Shown: piece after piece, positions 23,675 through 34,199 of the stretch
How the letters are laid out: every line of letters begins with the position of its first letter
How positions within the stretch are numbered: the stretch's first letter is position 1
From: Hemibagrus wyckioides
Lineage: Eukaryota > Chordata > Actinopteri > Siluriformes > Bagridae
Length of the DNA stretch: 64,000 nucleotides
NCBI RefSeq assembly: GCF_019097595.1
Contig: NC_080715.1
Span: 1,469,073-1,533,072 of the forward strand
Reading direction: 5' to 3'
Program-made: the position numbers and the translations under genes
The notes under the pieces: generated by a model
What the model saw: the letters and a program-made list of their open reading frames with translations, nothing else
What the model was told of the DNA's origin: nothing
Databases searched by the model: none

Positions 23675-24140
23675 TAATTGTTATGTCCATTTTAGTATTT
23701 CTGGAGCGTTTAAAGTGCTAACATGTTCTAGCAGCTGTTTCCTGTAATCCTAATAACTTTCAGTTTATCATAATATCCATTATCACTGCATCTTCACCCA
23801 AACACCTCCTGAACCTGTTTTTATCTGGACATACAGTCTGTCCCTCAGGTACATCACTCCTGTCTTCTGTCTCTGACTGAAGCAGACTTGATATTTTTTC
23901 AGGTTGTATTATTTTAATATGCTTTGTTATTTAATCAGTGATTCAGAGTGAGGTGAAGTTCTCTGAGCTGCGGTGGCTGAAGGACGGACATGGATCATGG
24001 ATTAAAAAATCGAGAATGAAGAGATTTTATTTTATTTAAGAACAACATCTTGGATCTTTTTGATTTTCTTGACTTTACATGGTACTTATTTCACTCCTCA
24101 CAGAATGGGTACTTCCTGCAGGCTAATAACCTACTAAGTT
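23674..24140. other. Gene-free stretch
   Basis: No gene or repeat was recognised. Confidence 0.45.
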
Positions 24141-24147
24141 GTAGGGA

Positions 24148-24280
24148 CATGGTGCCTCAGTGGTCAAGGCGCTGGGTCACTTATCAGAAGGTTGGGGTTC
24201 ACGCCTCCAAACTGCCAAGCTATCATTGTTGGGCCTTTGAGCATGGCCCTTAACCGCTCCGGGGCACCATACCATGGCTT
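24148..24280 (+). mobile_element. Truncated tRNA-derived SINE
   Basis: The head has GGTGCCTCAGTGGTCAAGGC and a B-box-like GGGGTTCACGCC near 24195. The body has TTGGGCCTTTGAGCATGGCC and stops near 24280. A second SINE follows about 35 bases later in the same orientation. Confidence 0.65.
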
Positions 24281-24314
24281 GTCCTTAACAATAAGCTTTG
24301 AAAATGAAAATTTT

Positions 24315-24545
24315 TTAGGGTGGTGGAGGCTCAAGTGGTTAAGGCTCTGGGTTGTGAACCGGAAGATTGGTGTTCAAGCCTCAGCATCACCAAGCTGCCT
24401 CTGTTAGCTACCTCCACTGCTCCAGGGGTGCTGCATCATGGCTGACCCTGCACTCTGACCCCAAACCCCAAGGATGGGATATGTGAAGAAAGAATTTCAC
24501 TGTGCAGTAATGTATATGTGACAAATAAAGACAACTTAACTTAAC
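24315..24545 (+). mobile_element. tRNA-derived SINE with (TTAAC)n tail
   Basis: A-box-like GGCTCAAGTGGTTAAGGC is followed by B-box GTGTTCAAGCCTC near 24372. The tail reads GAAAGAATTTCACTGTGCAG, TATATGTGACAAATAAAG and then CTTAACTTAACTTAACT, a simple tail repeat. It is the least damaged copy of the family seen at 7834-8085. Confidence 0.8.
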
Positions 24546-24939
24546 TTAACTAATATAAGCTTTTTAACCAAAAACTAACCAGTGCATTACAACACTCACA
24601 ACTGCCCTCTACAGGCCAGTAAGAAAACCTTTCAACAAACAAACAAACAGACCAGCAAAAATGACACAAAAACATCCAGCTAAGAGCTAAAGGGACTGAA
24701 TGAGAGTTTGGAGAATTTGGTATTTTTAAATAAAGATTTTTATTTTAAATTAAGATGTTAATTCTGGTCAGGTGCAAAATTTATTCTGTCCATTATAGAT
24801 AGCGCCTTTTTTATTTTTCATGTATTGGTCAATAATTTAGCGGCTAAAGTCAAAATGTTCTGATAAAATCTCTGGGGAGAAATCAGTCTCTGAGTGGTCT
24901 GTGTTCTGGTTTGATTAGAAAGTTCTGGAAGTTCTGGAG

Positions 24940-25003
24940 AGTGTGATGTGATGTGATGTGATGTGATGTGATGAGATGTGATGAGATGTGATGAGATGAG
25001 ATT
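24940..25003. repeat. (GTGAT)n minisatellite
   Basis: Five-base GTGAT repeats pass into ten-base GAGATGTGAT modules. The latter are the same kind of module as in minisatellite A at 3170-5700. Confidence 0.93.
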
Positions 25004-25350
25004 CTGCCTCTGAGCTCTCCTGCTTTTCCGCGGTTTTCATGGAGAAACAGTCTATTTCCACAAACTCTGCAATTAAAGTGCACTCAGCTGAATCCAGAAG
25101 GAAGAGTGGAACATTCCGGCGCTCCGTACTGACCGTGTGCACACGCCTGCTGGACTTTTGCTGCTGCTGTTCGGACTTCAGCTAACAAACTGAAGAGAAC
25201 TGGTGAGAGGTCAGTAGGTTATCAGGATAGTACAGACAAGCTTTTTATTTTTTATTTAAATAAAAATAAAATATAGTAATTATATACTATTAAAATAATA
25301 TTTATAAAAATAAAGAAATATAGCATGTTCGCTCCCTCTCACTGTGTGTG

Positions 25351-25484
25351 TGGAGTTTGCATTTTCTCCCCGTCCTTGGTGGGTTTCCTCCAGGTGCGCC
25401 GGTTTCCTTCCACAGTCCAAAGACATGCTTCTATGCTGATTGGAGTCTCTAAATTGCCCATATTGTGTGATTGCGTGAGTGAAT

Positions 25485-25528
<44 letters not shown>

Positions 25529-25665
25529 GTGTGTGTGCGTGTGTGTGTGCCCTGTGATGGGTTGGTGCTCCAGGGTGTATCCTGCCTTGATGCCCGATGA
25601 CGCATCCGACTACATCGGATAAGCGGTACAGACAATGAAAAATGAAATGAAATGAAAAATAACAA
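25351..25665 (+). mobile_element. Common teleost interspersed repeat with internal (GT)n
   Basis: It begins TGGAGTTTGCATTTTCTCCC and includes CCACAGTCCAAAGACATGC, a (GT)n tract at about 25488-25550, CCAGGGTGTATCCTGCCTTG and GATGCCCGATGACGC. It ends in an AAATGAAATGAAA tail. An inverted copy of the same family is at 27960-28245. It is non-coding, and its formal class is uncertain. Confidence 0.7.
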
Positions 25666-27560
25666 ATAAAAAATGTGCAATATGAGATTTAAATTAATGA
25701 AATTCAAATAAAAAAAACAAAAAAACAAACAAAAAAAAGCTAGACTCTCTTTACATTTATTGTTTTAGAGTAGATTAAGAAAAAAAGCATTTTTAATTTT
25801 AATCATACACCATGAAAAATAAAAGAGAATAATAAAATAAATAAATAATTTATTTATTAATAAAAAATATATATACATTTTTTTTTTAATTATACAATTT
25901 TTGTTTTATTTTAGTTTGATTATATTTATTAAAATAAATAATGAAACGGCTCAGGTCTCATGTTCTTCATAGGTGGATTAAAGTCACTGAATTGTATTGA
26001 TTTTTAATTTATTCATGATTTTTGAAGAGATCAGGTCCACCAGGTGGTCAGTGAACTACAGCTGAAGAGCAGGGTCCGTGTGTTTGGCGTGATGTAATAA
26101 AGTCACCCTGGAAACTGCTTTATCTTCACAACATCACAGCTCAGTGTCCACAAGACTACAGTATACGGTGAAAGACTTTATGATATTATGGGTTAATTAT
26201 ATGATGATGGAAAGCTAGATGCTAGAACATGATATACGTCGCTATAAATGGAGCTATAAATAGATCTCCATGAATGATTTCTGCTATTTCTTTTTGGTTA
26301 AATATTTCATGTTGAGGAACGTGTTTAAACTTCCCATGTCGTAGTGAAGAAGTTTTTGTGCTCTGTTAGATCATAGTTTGCCGTCACACGGCTTTGAGGA
26401 CACGACGTTCCTGTGAAGACGCCACAGGTGATGCGAGGATGGCGTCTGAAACACGTCTCATGCACTATTCAGGAAGTAGAGTGTACTTAGCCTCGGGCCA
26501 GATCCGCCATACGGAGCTCGCGTCTTTACTCTCGGGACTCGCCGCCATTTACAGCACACACAGCAGGAGGAAATATTTAACCCCGCTGATCAATATTTCA
26601 GCATTTTATCTCATCTCTGCTCTGCCTGAGTGAAAATGGAAGACCTGAGCATGGTGTTAAAAGCACAGTTTTAATATTTAATGAGGGCCACCAGAAAAAA
26701 TTAACCCGCCATTCTCCTCCGGCTCACGCTAATGCTACGACTATGAAATAATCAGTAGGATCAAACTGGGATGTTAGCATGGATCAAATGTTTGTAAAGG
26801 AAACTGAGAGAGAACAAGCTACAAGGCCTGAAACAACCTCTTCTGGAGTTTTTTTTTTTGAAGAAAACAAGCACTGATTCTGTGAGACACACTTCAGAGG
26901 AGGACGACGTGATACCTTAAAACAGGAGCAGAGCCACGGATTATGTAGACGTTTAGCCAGAGAGGATAATTGTACAGCACAGGATGCTCGGAACAAAGTG
27001 GAAATCAAGTCGTCACACCGCATTAAAGTGATGCGTAAGAGTGTAATCTGGAGCTATAAGTTGGAGATTAGAGTGATTAAAGCTTGCTGTGTGTGGCAGG
27101 GTTCTTCTGATCAGACCGTGAAGGATCTATCGTTCCTGACTGTGGCTTATCTCAGATCTCCATAGCTTTGGCTCGCTGAACTCACATTTTCCCTTTGATA
27201 ACAGCAAAAAGAAAAATATTTTACTGAATGCAACATTTACTGAGAAAGAAAAAAGATGCCAAAGAAACCTGAACTAAATGCGTCCTGCTGAAGATCTAAA
27301 CACTGTCACAGAGCTGAAATCTACTAAATATCAAACTAGCATGAATCTGAAGCTAGCACAGATCTGTCATCTACAACGCACTGTATATAAGCAACAATCT
27401 ACAAAGTACAAAACTAGCATAGAGCTAGAACTGAGCAAATATAAAACAAACACAGAGCTGGATTCTACAAACTGAAATAAACCAGAATTCATTCAATTTT
27501 AAATCAGGATTAAACTCTGAAACTGTCTATGAATCAACTCAACTCTAACTTTTTTAATTT
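25666..27560. other. Gene-free stretch, AT-rich at left
   Basis: 25666-25950 is extremely A/T-rich with no feature. From 26000 to 27560 no exon, RNA or mobile element was recognised. Repeated AGCTAGAACT/AGCTGAAATCTA-like phrases at 27310-27475 look like weak, decayed tandem similarity. Confidence 0.45.
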
Positions 27561-27563
27561 GTA

Positions 27564-27566
<3 letters not shown>

Positions 27567-27605
<39 letters not shown>
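27567..27605. repeat. (CT)n microsatellite
   Basis: About 19 CT repeats. Confidence 0.97.
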
Positions 27606-27607
<2 letters not shown>

Positions 27608-27747
27608 AGTTAAACACACAGTGGAGATGAAAATACTCTGCTCTGCCGGAGTTTTTAATTTGCGGCCGGTTTGAGGCTCGCTGTAGGGTCAGGAGCGGGA
27701 CAGCAGGACTGCTGTTTACTGTCCAGCTGCTGAATAACATCTCTGAT

Positions 27748-27781
27748 CACACACACACACACATACACACACACACACACC
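27748..27781. repeat. (CA)n microsatellite
   Basis: CA repeats with one TA interruption. Confidence 0.95.
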
Positions 27782-27959
27782 CCGATGTGAAGTAAAGCAG
27801 AAACAGAAGTGTTTAGAATAGAGTGATATTAGTCCTTTTGTGCTTTGATAGAATTGTATCTAATATTTACTTTTTAATTTAAGGTTTCAGAAAATCTCAG
27901 CTCTTTTTTAAAAAAAATATATATACTGCACTCTTTTAATGATTTAAATCCTCTTCAGT

Positions 27960-28052
27960 AAGCTTTTGATCCTGCTCAGGGTGGATCCAGGAACACTGGG
28001 TGTGAGGTGGAAATACACCCTGGATGCCGGTACATGCGCACACTTTCACACA

Positions 28053-28103
<51 letters not shown>

Positions 28104-28245
28104 ACACACACTCATTTACACCTTGGGGCAATTTAACAAAGCCATTCTACCTGCTGGTGTATTCTGGGAGGTCAGAAGATACCTGAGATGGTCTGGAAGA
28201 AACTGGAGATCCTATAGGAAACCTATGGGAACATGAGGAGAACAT
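27960..28245 (-). mobile_element. Common teleost interspersed repeat with internal (CA)n, inverted copy
   Basis: CACCCTGGATGCC, a (CA)n tract at about 28056-28110, TTGGGGCAATTTAACAAAGC, TGGGAGGTCAGAAGATACC and CATGAGGAGAACATCTAACA are the reverse-strand counterparts of landmarks in the copy at 25351-25665. It is more diverged than that copy. Confidence 0.65.
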
Positions 28246-28267
28246 CTAACACAGAAGTCTGGAGCTG

Positions 28268-28325
28268 TCATCATCATCATCATCATTATCATTATCATCA
28301 TCATTATTATTATTATTATTATTAT

Positions 28326-28358
<33 letters not shown>
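28268..28358. repeat. Compound (ATC)n-(ATT)n-(AGT)n microsatellite
   Basis: ATC triplets grade into ATT triplets and then into about 12 AGT triplets. This is successive expansion of point variants of one triplet. Confidence 0.95.
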
Positions 28359-28592
28359 ATGATAGAGGAGAAGAAAGAGGAGGAAAAGGAGAAGTGTTGC
28401 TATTCTAAACTATTTATTCATTTGTTTGTTTTATTAATTAATTCATTTTTTTTATTTAGACTTTTTGATCTGTTTAATAAATTATATATCATTTAATAAT
28501 ATAAAAAAATTATACTATATACTCATAGATACTATAGAAACTACATTATTGCCTTTTTTTTGCTTTATTATTAGCTGTAATAAAACCAACTA

Positions 28593-28637
<45 letters not shown>

Positions 28638-29278
28638 TCATGACATCTAGATTATTATTATAAATATCATCTTCTGAACATTTATTTGATTATGTGAACA
28701 TCTCTCATCTAAAAACTGCCTGTCATAATAATGCATTATAATATTGGTAATTAAATTTAATATTTACATTTTTGATGTTCAAAAATATTTCAGGGTGTCT
28801 GACTTATTTTAAAATAATTGTTTGTTGAATTTAAATAAGAGAGGATTAAAATAATGACGTCAAAAAGAAAGGCATTTAGAAGCCTGAAAGCATAAACCTG
28901 TCACACTTTAGGACCCTAGAGCTCCAGACTGGGGTAGGTCTCGAGGTTCTCTCTAAAATGCTTGGCAGGAACGCCCTCAGGGAATCTGAGTAGAACTGGA
29001 ACACCTTGTTGATTTTGGAATGACACGCTGAACTTCACGCTGAGATTACACATGAACACACTATAAAGAGGAGGATATAAACTTCCAGTTACGTGGTATC
29101 ATCCGGATCATCTTTCATAACCACTGAGCTATTACCATGATGAGCCGTTACCATGACAACACTGATGGAAGAATAAAGCACATTCACACACAGGAGAGAC
29201 ATTTATATCAGCATCAATGACCTCATTCACATGTTCACATTCACATTCACATTTTTTTGACATTCTGTCTTCTTCCTT
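28359..29278. other. Gene-free AT-rich stretch with (CTTT)n
   Basis: Contains a (CTTT)n tract at 28593-28639. No exon or mobile element was recognised elsewhere. Confidence 0.5.
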
Positions 29279-29434
29279 CCATCCATCCATTCATCCATCC
29301 CTCCATCCATCCCTCCATTCATCCATCCATCCACCTTATTTTCCATCCATCTATTCATCCATTCATCCATCCACCTTATTTTCCATCCATCCATCCACCT
29401 TATTTTCCATCCATCCATCGATCTTATTCTCATA
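29279..29434. repeat. (ATCC)n microsatellite, left part
   Basis: Imperfect CCAT/ATCC tetranucleotide repeats with three CACCTTATTTTCC interruptions. The tract is split from its right part (30687-30910) by a Tc1-like insertion. Confidence 0.93.
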
Positions 29435-29436
29435 TA

Positions 29437-30684
29437 CACTATATTGCCAAAAGTATTCGCTCACCTGCCTTGACTCGCATATGAACTTAAGTGACATCCC
29501 ATTCCTAATCCATAGGGTTCAATATGACGTCGGTCCACCCTTTGCAGCTATAACAGCTTCAACTCTTCTGGGAAGGCTGTCCACAAGGTTTAGGAGTGTG
29601 TTTATGGGAATTTTTGACCATTCTTCCAGAAGCACATTTGTGAGGTCACACACTGATGTTGGACGAGAAGGCCTGGCTCTCAGTCTCCGCTCTAATTCAT
29701 CCCAAAGGTGTTCTATCGGGTTGAGGTCAGGACTCTGTGCAGGCCAGTCAAGTTCCTCCACACCAGACTCTGTCATCCATGTCTTTATGGACCTTGCTTT
29801 GGTCACTGGTGCACAGTCATGTTGGAAGAGGAAGGGGCCAGCTCCAAACTGTTCCCACAAAGTTGGGAGCATGGAATTGTCCAAAATGTCTTGGTATGCT
29901 GAAGCATTCAGAGTTCCTTTCACTGGAACTAAGGGGCCAAGCCCAGCTCCTGAAAAACAACCCCACACCATAATCCCCCCTCCACCAAACTTTACACTTG
30001 GCACAATGCAGTCAGACAAGTACCGTTCTCCTGGCAACCGCCAAACCCAGACTCGTCCATCAGATTGCCAGATGGAGAAGCGCGATTCGTCACTCCAGAG
30101 AACGCGTCTCCACTGCTCTAGAGTCCAGTGGCGGCGTGCTTTACACCACTGCATCCGACGCTTTGCATTGCACTTGGTGATGTATGGCTTGGATGCAGCT
30201 GCTCGGCCATGGAAACCCATTCCATGAAGCTCTCTGCGCACTGTTCTTGAGCTCATCTGAAGGCCACATGAAGTTTGGAGGTCTGTAGCGATTGACTCTG
30301 CAGAAAGTTGGCGACCTCTTCGCACTATGCGCCTCAGCATCCGCTGACCCCGCTCCGTCAGTTTACGTGGCCTACCACTTCGTGGCTGAGTTGCTGTCGT
30401 TCCCAAACACTTCCACGTTCTTATAATACAGCTGACAGTTGACTGTGGAATATTTAGGAGCGAGGAAATTTCACGACTGGATTTGTTGCACAGGTGGCAT
30501 CCTATCACAGTTCCACGCTGGAATTCACTGAGCTCCTGAGAGCGACCCATTCTTTCACAAATGTTTGTAAAAACAGTCTGCATGCCTAGGTGCTTGATTT
30601 TATACACCTGTGGCCATGGAAGTGATTGGAACACCTGATTCTGATTTTTTGGATGGGTGAGCGAATACTTTTAGCAATATAGTG
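29437..30684 (-). mobile_element. Apparently complete Tc1-like transposon
   Basis: The element is 1,248 bp and bounded by TA dinucleotides (29435-29436 and 30685-30686), the Tc1/mariner target duplication. The left end is CACTATATTGCCAAAAGTAT and continues TCGCTCACC. The right end is its reverse complement with a single C/T mismatch near base 12, giving terminal repeats of about 29 bases. One uninterrupted transposase gene fills the interior on the minus strand. It sits inside an (ATCC)n tract. Intact ends, intact frame and near-identical terminal repeats suggest a recent insertion, possibly still mobilisable. Confidence 0.93.
29519..30550 (-). CDS. Tc1-like DD34E transposase, intact
   Basis: The protein is 343 residues, the usual size for Tc1 transposases, and catalyses cut-and-paste transposition at TA sites in the nucleus. 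The start at 30550 ([10 protein letters not shown]) was chosen because it begins the conserved N-terminal domain; an upstream in-frame Met would add 28 non-conserved residues. Residues ~1-50 form the first helix-turn-helix, and the GRPR hinge (SGRPRKL) is at 58-64. A second helix-turn-helix follows to ~115. The catalytic triad is Asp154 (LWSDES), Asp245 (FQHD) and Glu280 (NPIEHLW), with 34 residues between the last two. A glycine-rich GGGGIMVWG box lies at ~189-197. There is no stop or frameshift. At residues 248-251 the sequence is PVTK, where I recall many relatives having a histidine after PV; the remnant at 11137-11388 has the same T. Confidence 0.93.
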   Translation of the reverse strand: MGRSQELSEFQRGTVIGCHLCNKSSREISSLLNIPQSTVSCIIRTWKCLGTTATQPRSGRPRKLTERGQRMLRRIVRRGRQLSAESIATDLQTSCGLQMSSRTVRRELHGMGFHGRAAASKPYITKCNAKRRMQWCKARRHWTLEQWRRVLWSDESRFSIWQSDGRVWVWRLPGERYLSDCIVPSVKFGGGGIMVWGCFSGAGLGPLVPVKGTLNASAYQDILDNSMLPTLWEQFGAGPFLFQHDCAPVTKARSIKTWMTESGVEELDWPAQSPDLNPIEHLWDELERRLRARPSRPTSVCDLTNVLLEEWSKIPINTLLNLVDSLPRRVEAVIAAKGGPTSY

Positions 30685-30686
30685 TA

Positions 30687-30910
30687 TGAATCCATCTATC
30701 CAAATTATTTCCATCCATCCATACATACATACATCCATCCACACATCCTTCCATCCATCCATCCATCCATCCATCCACCTTATATTCCATCCATCCATCC
30801 ATCCATCCATCCAATCCATTCACCCATCCATCCATCCATCCACCTTATATTCCATCCATCCATCCATCCACCCATCCATCCATCCATCCATTTATCCATC
30901 CAACTTATTT
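30687..30910. repeat. (ATCC)n microsatellite, right part
   Basis: Continuation of the CCAT/ATCC tract interrupted by the Tc1-like element, with variant units CATA and interruptions CACCTTATATTCC. Confidence 0.93.
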
Positions 30911-30952
30911 TCCATAAATCACAAGTCTCACCAAATATCTTTTTTACTTAGA

Positions 30953-30956
<4 letters not shown>

Positions 30957-30998
<42 letters not shown>

Positions 30999-30999
30999 T
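30957..30999. repeat. (ATT)n microsatellite
   Basis: About 14 ATT triplets immediately downstream of the ATCC tract. Confidence 0.96.
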
Positions 31000-32495
31000 C
31001 TCAAATTTTAAATTATCCACAAAATAAAATAACTTATACATTTAAACTTAAAACATTATACAATTTTAAATAAGAAAAAAAAAAACAACAAAAGAGCTGG
31101 AGGCAGGATGTGACGTCAGTCATTTGTGGAGAACAGAAGCTGCTCTGAATGTGCAAACGGTTCCACTAAGGATGAGACGGTTCACCAGACACGGAGTGGA
31201 GGACCAACTCAAATCCTTCTGCTTGTGTGTGTGTGTGTGTGTGTGTGTGTTTATTTTCTCCAGCAGAATTCCCCTCGGCATTAGGACGGGTTTCCCCACT
31301 GGTGCTCGGCATGCTGCGGATCGGTGTTAAGAGATTAACAGAGCAGCTAAAGAGCTGAGGATTATCGATTCATCCAAGGAGGGTTGTGAGAATCGTCCTG
31401 GAGAAAGTGTTCCTGTTCCGTTCATGCCTCATGTTTTCATCACTATGAAGCTACACAAAGGCTATCAGCTAGGAGAACAGCTAAGAGATGAATGATGTAA
31501 TGAATACAAGTGTATAATATTGTTTATAGTACAGAGTAATAAGAACCTGTGCTTCTGAACTGGGTGCCAATATTTATGATCAGGTTCCAAACAGCACGTT
31601 GATGTGTACTTGTAGCTTCATATGATTGTTAGCTAGGATAGGATGTTAGTGACAAAATGGCATCACTGGGACTTCTTCAAGAGTTAAAAGAACCCTCAAG
31701 GAACCTTTGAAGAACTTAAGGGTTTTTTTTATGGTGGACACGCTTCTCCAGAACTTACACTGCATGGGATAAACTACAACAGTGTAGAAGCTCCTTATAA
31801 ACACAACATCAAGGTTTCCACAGTAAACACTGTTAATTACAATGGCAACACTAATTAGTGGGCGGTACAAACATGATGGAAAATAAAAATGCCATGCCAG
31901 AGGATCACTTGTTTGTCTTAGAGCTGCAGTGGGTGTGACCTACAGTTCAGAAAATCTGGTAATCACCAGCAGGTGTGTGGAACACCTGGACTAAACAAAT
32001 AAACATGTAAGAATAAAGCGAAGGCTTTGTGAATCGTGGATAAATCTGGTGGATGCTCTTCTTTGAGAGAATCGGTCATCTCGGCTGCCTCAACACTCAG
32101 ATCTTTTCTACAGTTAAAGGCTAACGATGTTACTGAGCGCTCTCTAGTGACCATCCACTATCTTTTTTTTATTATTAATAAGCTTAACTTATTTTATTTA
32201 AAAATACTTTTTTTCTGAAATGACACAGTGCAGAACTACTGTGAGTGGACTCAGTGTGGGGTGAAAAGGTAGGCAAGAGTGAGCACGAGGGGGCGGAGTT
32301 ACACATAGTGTACACCAGCTTTTATACTCCAACAAGTGATTCTTTACTTCCTGTTTCGTTACAGAGAACAGAATGCAAGCGGTCTGTTGGGAAAATGTCT
32401 GATGTCTCCCGTCGATCATCTTTGTCCTGCCCTTATGTCTCTCCCCATCACTTGACGTTTATATATTTATTGGTTTATCCAAGTTGTAGCTGTGG
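31000..32495. other. Downstream flank / possible 3' UTR of wnt10a
   Basis: This lies 3' of the wnt10a stop codon on the transcribed (minus) strand, so its part nearest 32495 should be 3' untranslated. No second gene was recognised. A (GT)n tract occupies 31207-31250. Candidate AATAAA signals on the minus strand are listed separately. Confidence 0.45.
32168..32198 (-). promoter_or_regulatory. Candidate polyadenylation signals
   Basis: AATAAA on the minus strand occurs at 32168-32173 and 32193-32198, about 300 bases past the wnt10a stop. Another AATAAA lies at 32466-32471, only about 25 bases past it, which would give a very short 3' UTR. None can be chosen without transcript data. Confidence 0.25.
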
Positions 32496-33032
32496 TCACT
32501 TGCAGACACTGACCCACTCGTTTACCCTGCACTCCTCACACACCACGTAGCAGCACCAGTGGAACTTGCAGTTGCAGCGTTCGCGTCGTGTCTGCTGCAG
32601 GATGTTGTGTCCCCGTCCACAGCACAGGCTCTCACAGTTGTCCATGCCCTGGCTCGTCTTGTTGCAGATGCGTCCTTGAGTCCCCGCTGAGTCCGACTGG
32701 ACGTCCCTTTCGCAGAAATCCGGAGACTTCTCGAAGTAGACGAGCTCATTAAAGTTGACGTTGTTACGTCGCCGCTGGTGCTGCGGGGGATGGTGGTGAT
32801 GGTGGTTCTGATGATGGTGATGATGGTGATGATGGTGCTGGTGCTGAGGTACGTGCTCCACTTGGCCCGTGTTGCGGTTGTGTGTTTTGATAAGTGCAGC
32901 CAGGTTGAAGCGCTCCTTCAGCAGCGAGCCCACCAGCCGGAAATCTGGGGTCACCTGCCAACACGTCTTAAGCTGGCAGCTTCCTGAAGTTCCGTGACAC
33001 TTACACTTCCGCCGCATGTGATCCAGCACCAC
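32496..33032 (-). CDS. wnt10a: wnt10a terminal coding exon (C-terminal half of the Wnt domain)
   Basis: This exon encodes 178 residues and a TGA stop (32496-32498). Wnt10a is a secreted, lipid-modified ligand for Frizzled/LRP receptors. The acceptor CTCGCAG precedes GTGGTGCTGGAT, giving [19 protein letters not shown] in phase 0. Ser16 of the exon (codon at 32985-32987), in CHGTSGSC, is the conserved Ser that receives palmitoleate from Porcupine. Residues 96-112 ([15 protein letters not shown]) and the C-terminal cysteine-rich part ([37 protein letters not shown]) are all present. Residues [11 protein letters not shown] and the [17 protein letters not shown] style favour Wnt10a over Wnt10b; this is from memory of the family. 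Residues 60-86 are a histidine-rich insert. No stop or frameshift is present. Confidence 0.93.
   Translation of the reverse strand: MVLDHMRRKCKCHGTSGSCQLKTCWQVTPDFRLVGSLLKERFNLAALIKTHNRNTGQVEHVPQHQHHHHHHHHHQNHHHHHPPQHQRRRNNVNFNELVYFEKSPDFCERDVQSDSAGTQGRICNKTSQGMDNCESLCCGRGHNILQQTRRERCNCKFHWCCYVVCEECRVNEWVSVCK
32775..32855 (-). other. Histidine-rich insert encoded within wnt10a
   Basis: Codons 60-86 of the terminal exon encode runs of nine and five histidines separated by Gln-Asn and flanked by PQHQ on both sides, then RRRNN. The DNA is a GTG/ATG-type triplet-rich tract on the plus strand (GATGGTGGTGATGG-like), so it probably grew by triplet slippage. It lies in the variable segment between HNRNTGQVE and the conserved [11 protein letters not shown], which is the linker region before the C-terminal cysteine-rich domain. 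Confidence 0.9.
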
Positions 33033-33111
33033 CTGCGAGACAGGAAACAACAATGGACTGCTGAGAGAGAATAAGCAGTGAGACGGAGCTCCATCATGGC
33101 CTAGTGGGAGT

Positions 33112-33245
33112 GTAAACTCTGTTCCATTTCGAGGGAACTCGATGCTGCGTCATGGCTGGAAGCGTTCCCGTAGCGGCAGCCATGACACAGCGCCTCATTC
33201 CCTTCTCAGGGAACCGGTTACATATGTGACCTGGTGTAGTTCTCA
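33112..33245. mobile_element. Short interspersed repeat near the splice acceptor
   Basis: GTTCCATTTCGAGGGAACTC, CGATGCTGCGTCATGGC, then CCCTTCTCAGGGAACCGG and TTACATATGTGACC is a sequence type I recall as a widespread fish repeat (FASTA-scale confirmation not possible here). It has a partly palindromic GGGAAC/GTTCCC structure. It starts about 80 bases inside the intron from the terminal exon. Confidence 0.45.
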
Positions 33246-33334
33246 ATGTTGTAACTGTGTTTTGAAGTATTTTTGGAAGTAACATGGCTAGAAAGAACTT
33301 TAAACTAAAATCAGTACACATCAGAGAAGCTTGA

Positions 33335-33465
33335 TGAGGAGGAGTTCCCTCTCAGGGTTTCTTCATCAGATCGTCTCACAGACTTTTCTCCTCTGGCTTT
33401 CTCATTACAAATAAATTTATAGTTAATCTAGATCCTGAGTTTTGTAGAGCTGTTATGTAACACTT
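33335..33465 (+). mobile_element. Interspersed repeat fragment (same family as 17795 and 62200)
   Basis: TTCCCTCTCAGGGTTTCTTC, then ATCGTCTCACAGAC, TTTTCTCC and CTCATTACAAATAAATTTA parallel the copy at 62200-62430. Confidence 0.5.
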
Positions 33466-33580
33466 TACGGCATTTGGCAGACACTCTTATCTCTTATCCA
33501 GCGCGACTTACAATTTATCTCATTTCATACAACTAAGGGTTAAGGGCCTTGCTCAGGGGCCGTTGTTAAAAGATCTTTTC
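33465..33580 (-). mobile_element. Inverted tRNA-SINE tail fragment
   Basis: TACGGCATTTGGCAGACAC, TTATCCAGCGCGACTTACA and AAGGGCCTTGCTCAGGGGCC on the plus strand are the inverse of the body and tail of the SINE family at 13720-13915. Confidence 0.6.
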
Positions 33581-34195
33581 TGTTTATAGTTACATTACAT
33601 TTCTGTGAGTTCCTGTTCTTTCTTACGTTAGAGCAGCTATAAACAGTCCGTCCCTCACCAGCCTCAGGTCTTTATTCTTGACTTTCATAAGACAAAAAAC
33701 AAAATGGTGCAGCTTATCATGTTACTGAGAACCACAGAGAAGAGTAAACTCCTGAAAGTGTAGGAAGTCCAGTGGACACTGAGGCTAGGAGCTGTGGAGA
33801 TCTCGCTATTTCAGTCTGACTAGCATGTTAGCTTCCTCTTGCTGAAGTGTATGTGAATGTGAGGTGTCGTGCTAGCCTTTTTACTTTGCTCAGAATTCTC
33901 ACTCTTTCTTTTCATTTTCCTGAGTCATGAAGGTTCATGAATATGTTAATTAGTTCATTAATCCTAGTAGATCAACATGTTGAATCGTGAGCGTAAGTGT
34001 GATGCAGGTTAAAGGGGTGAGGTTTGGAAAAATTGAAACGCATAAATATCGAAAGCATTAAAGGTTTAAAAGGTCAACAGGAAGTAGATTTATTTCCTTC
34101 CTTGGTGAGCATTACATCCACATCCAGCCGGACCTACACTAATGAAAAACCTCTATGTAATCAGGTATAATCTCAGGCTAATGATGTGTCCAGCC
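33581..34195. other. Intronic stretch with an unclassified repeat block
   Basis: 33650-33755 resembles 11860-11975 (shared CCCTCACCAGCCTC, GTTACTGAGAA and AGTAAACTC phrases). Nothing else was recognised. Confidence 0.35.
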
Positions 34196-34199
34196 CTGA

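Noticed and set aside
26394..26633. 79-codon plus-strand frame as a small gene
   Set aside because: No recognisable family, no splice or promoter signal, and length within chance expectation for this base composition.
29217..30227. 336-codon plus-strand frame
   Set aside because: It is the antisense of the Tc1 transposase plus the ATCC repeat; the minus-strand frame has the full catalytic triad.
31111..31118. CRE palindrome TGACGTCA downstream of wnt10a
   Set aside because: A second occurrence lies at 28855-28862, and one to two copies are expected by chance in 64 kb; no promoter context.
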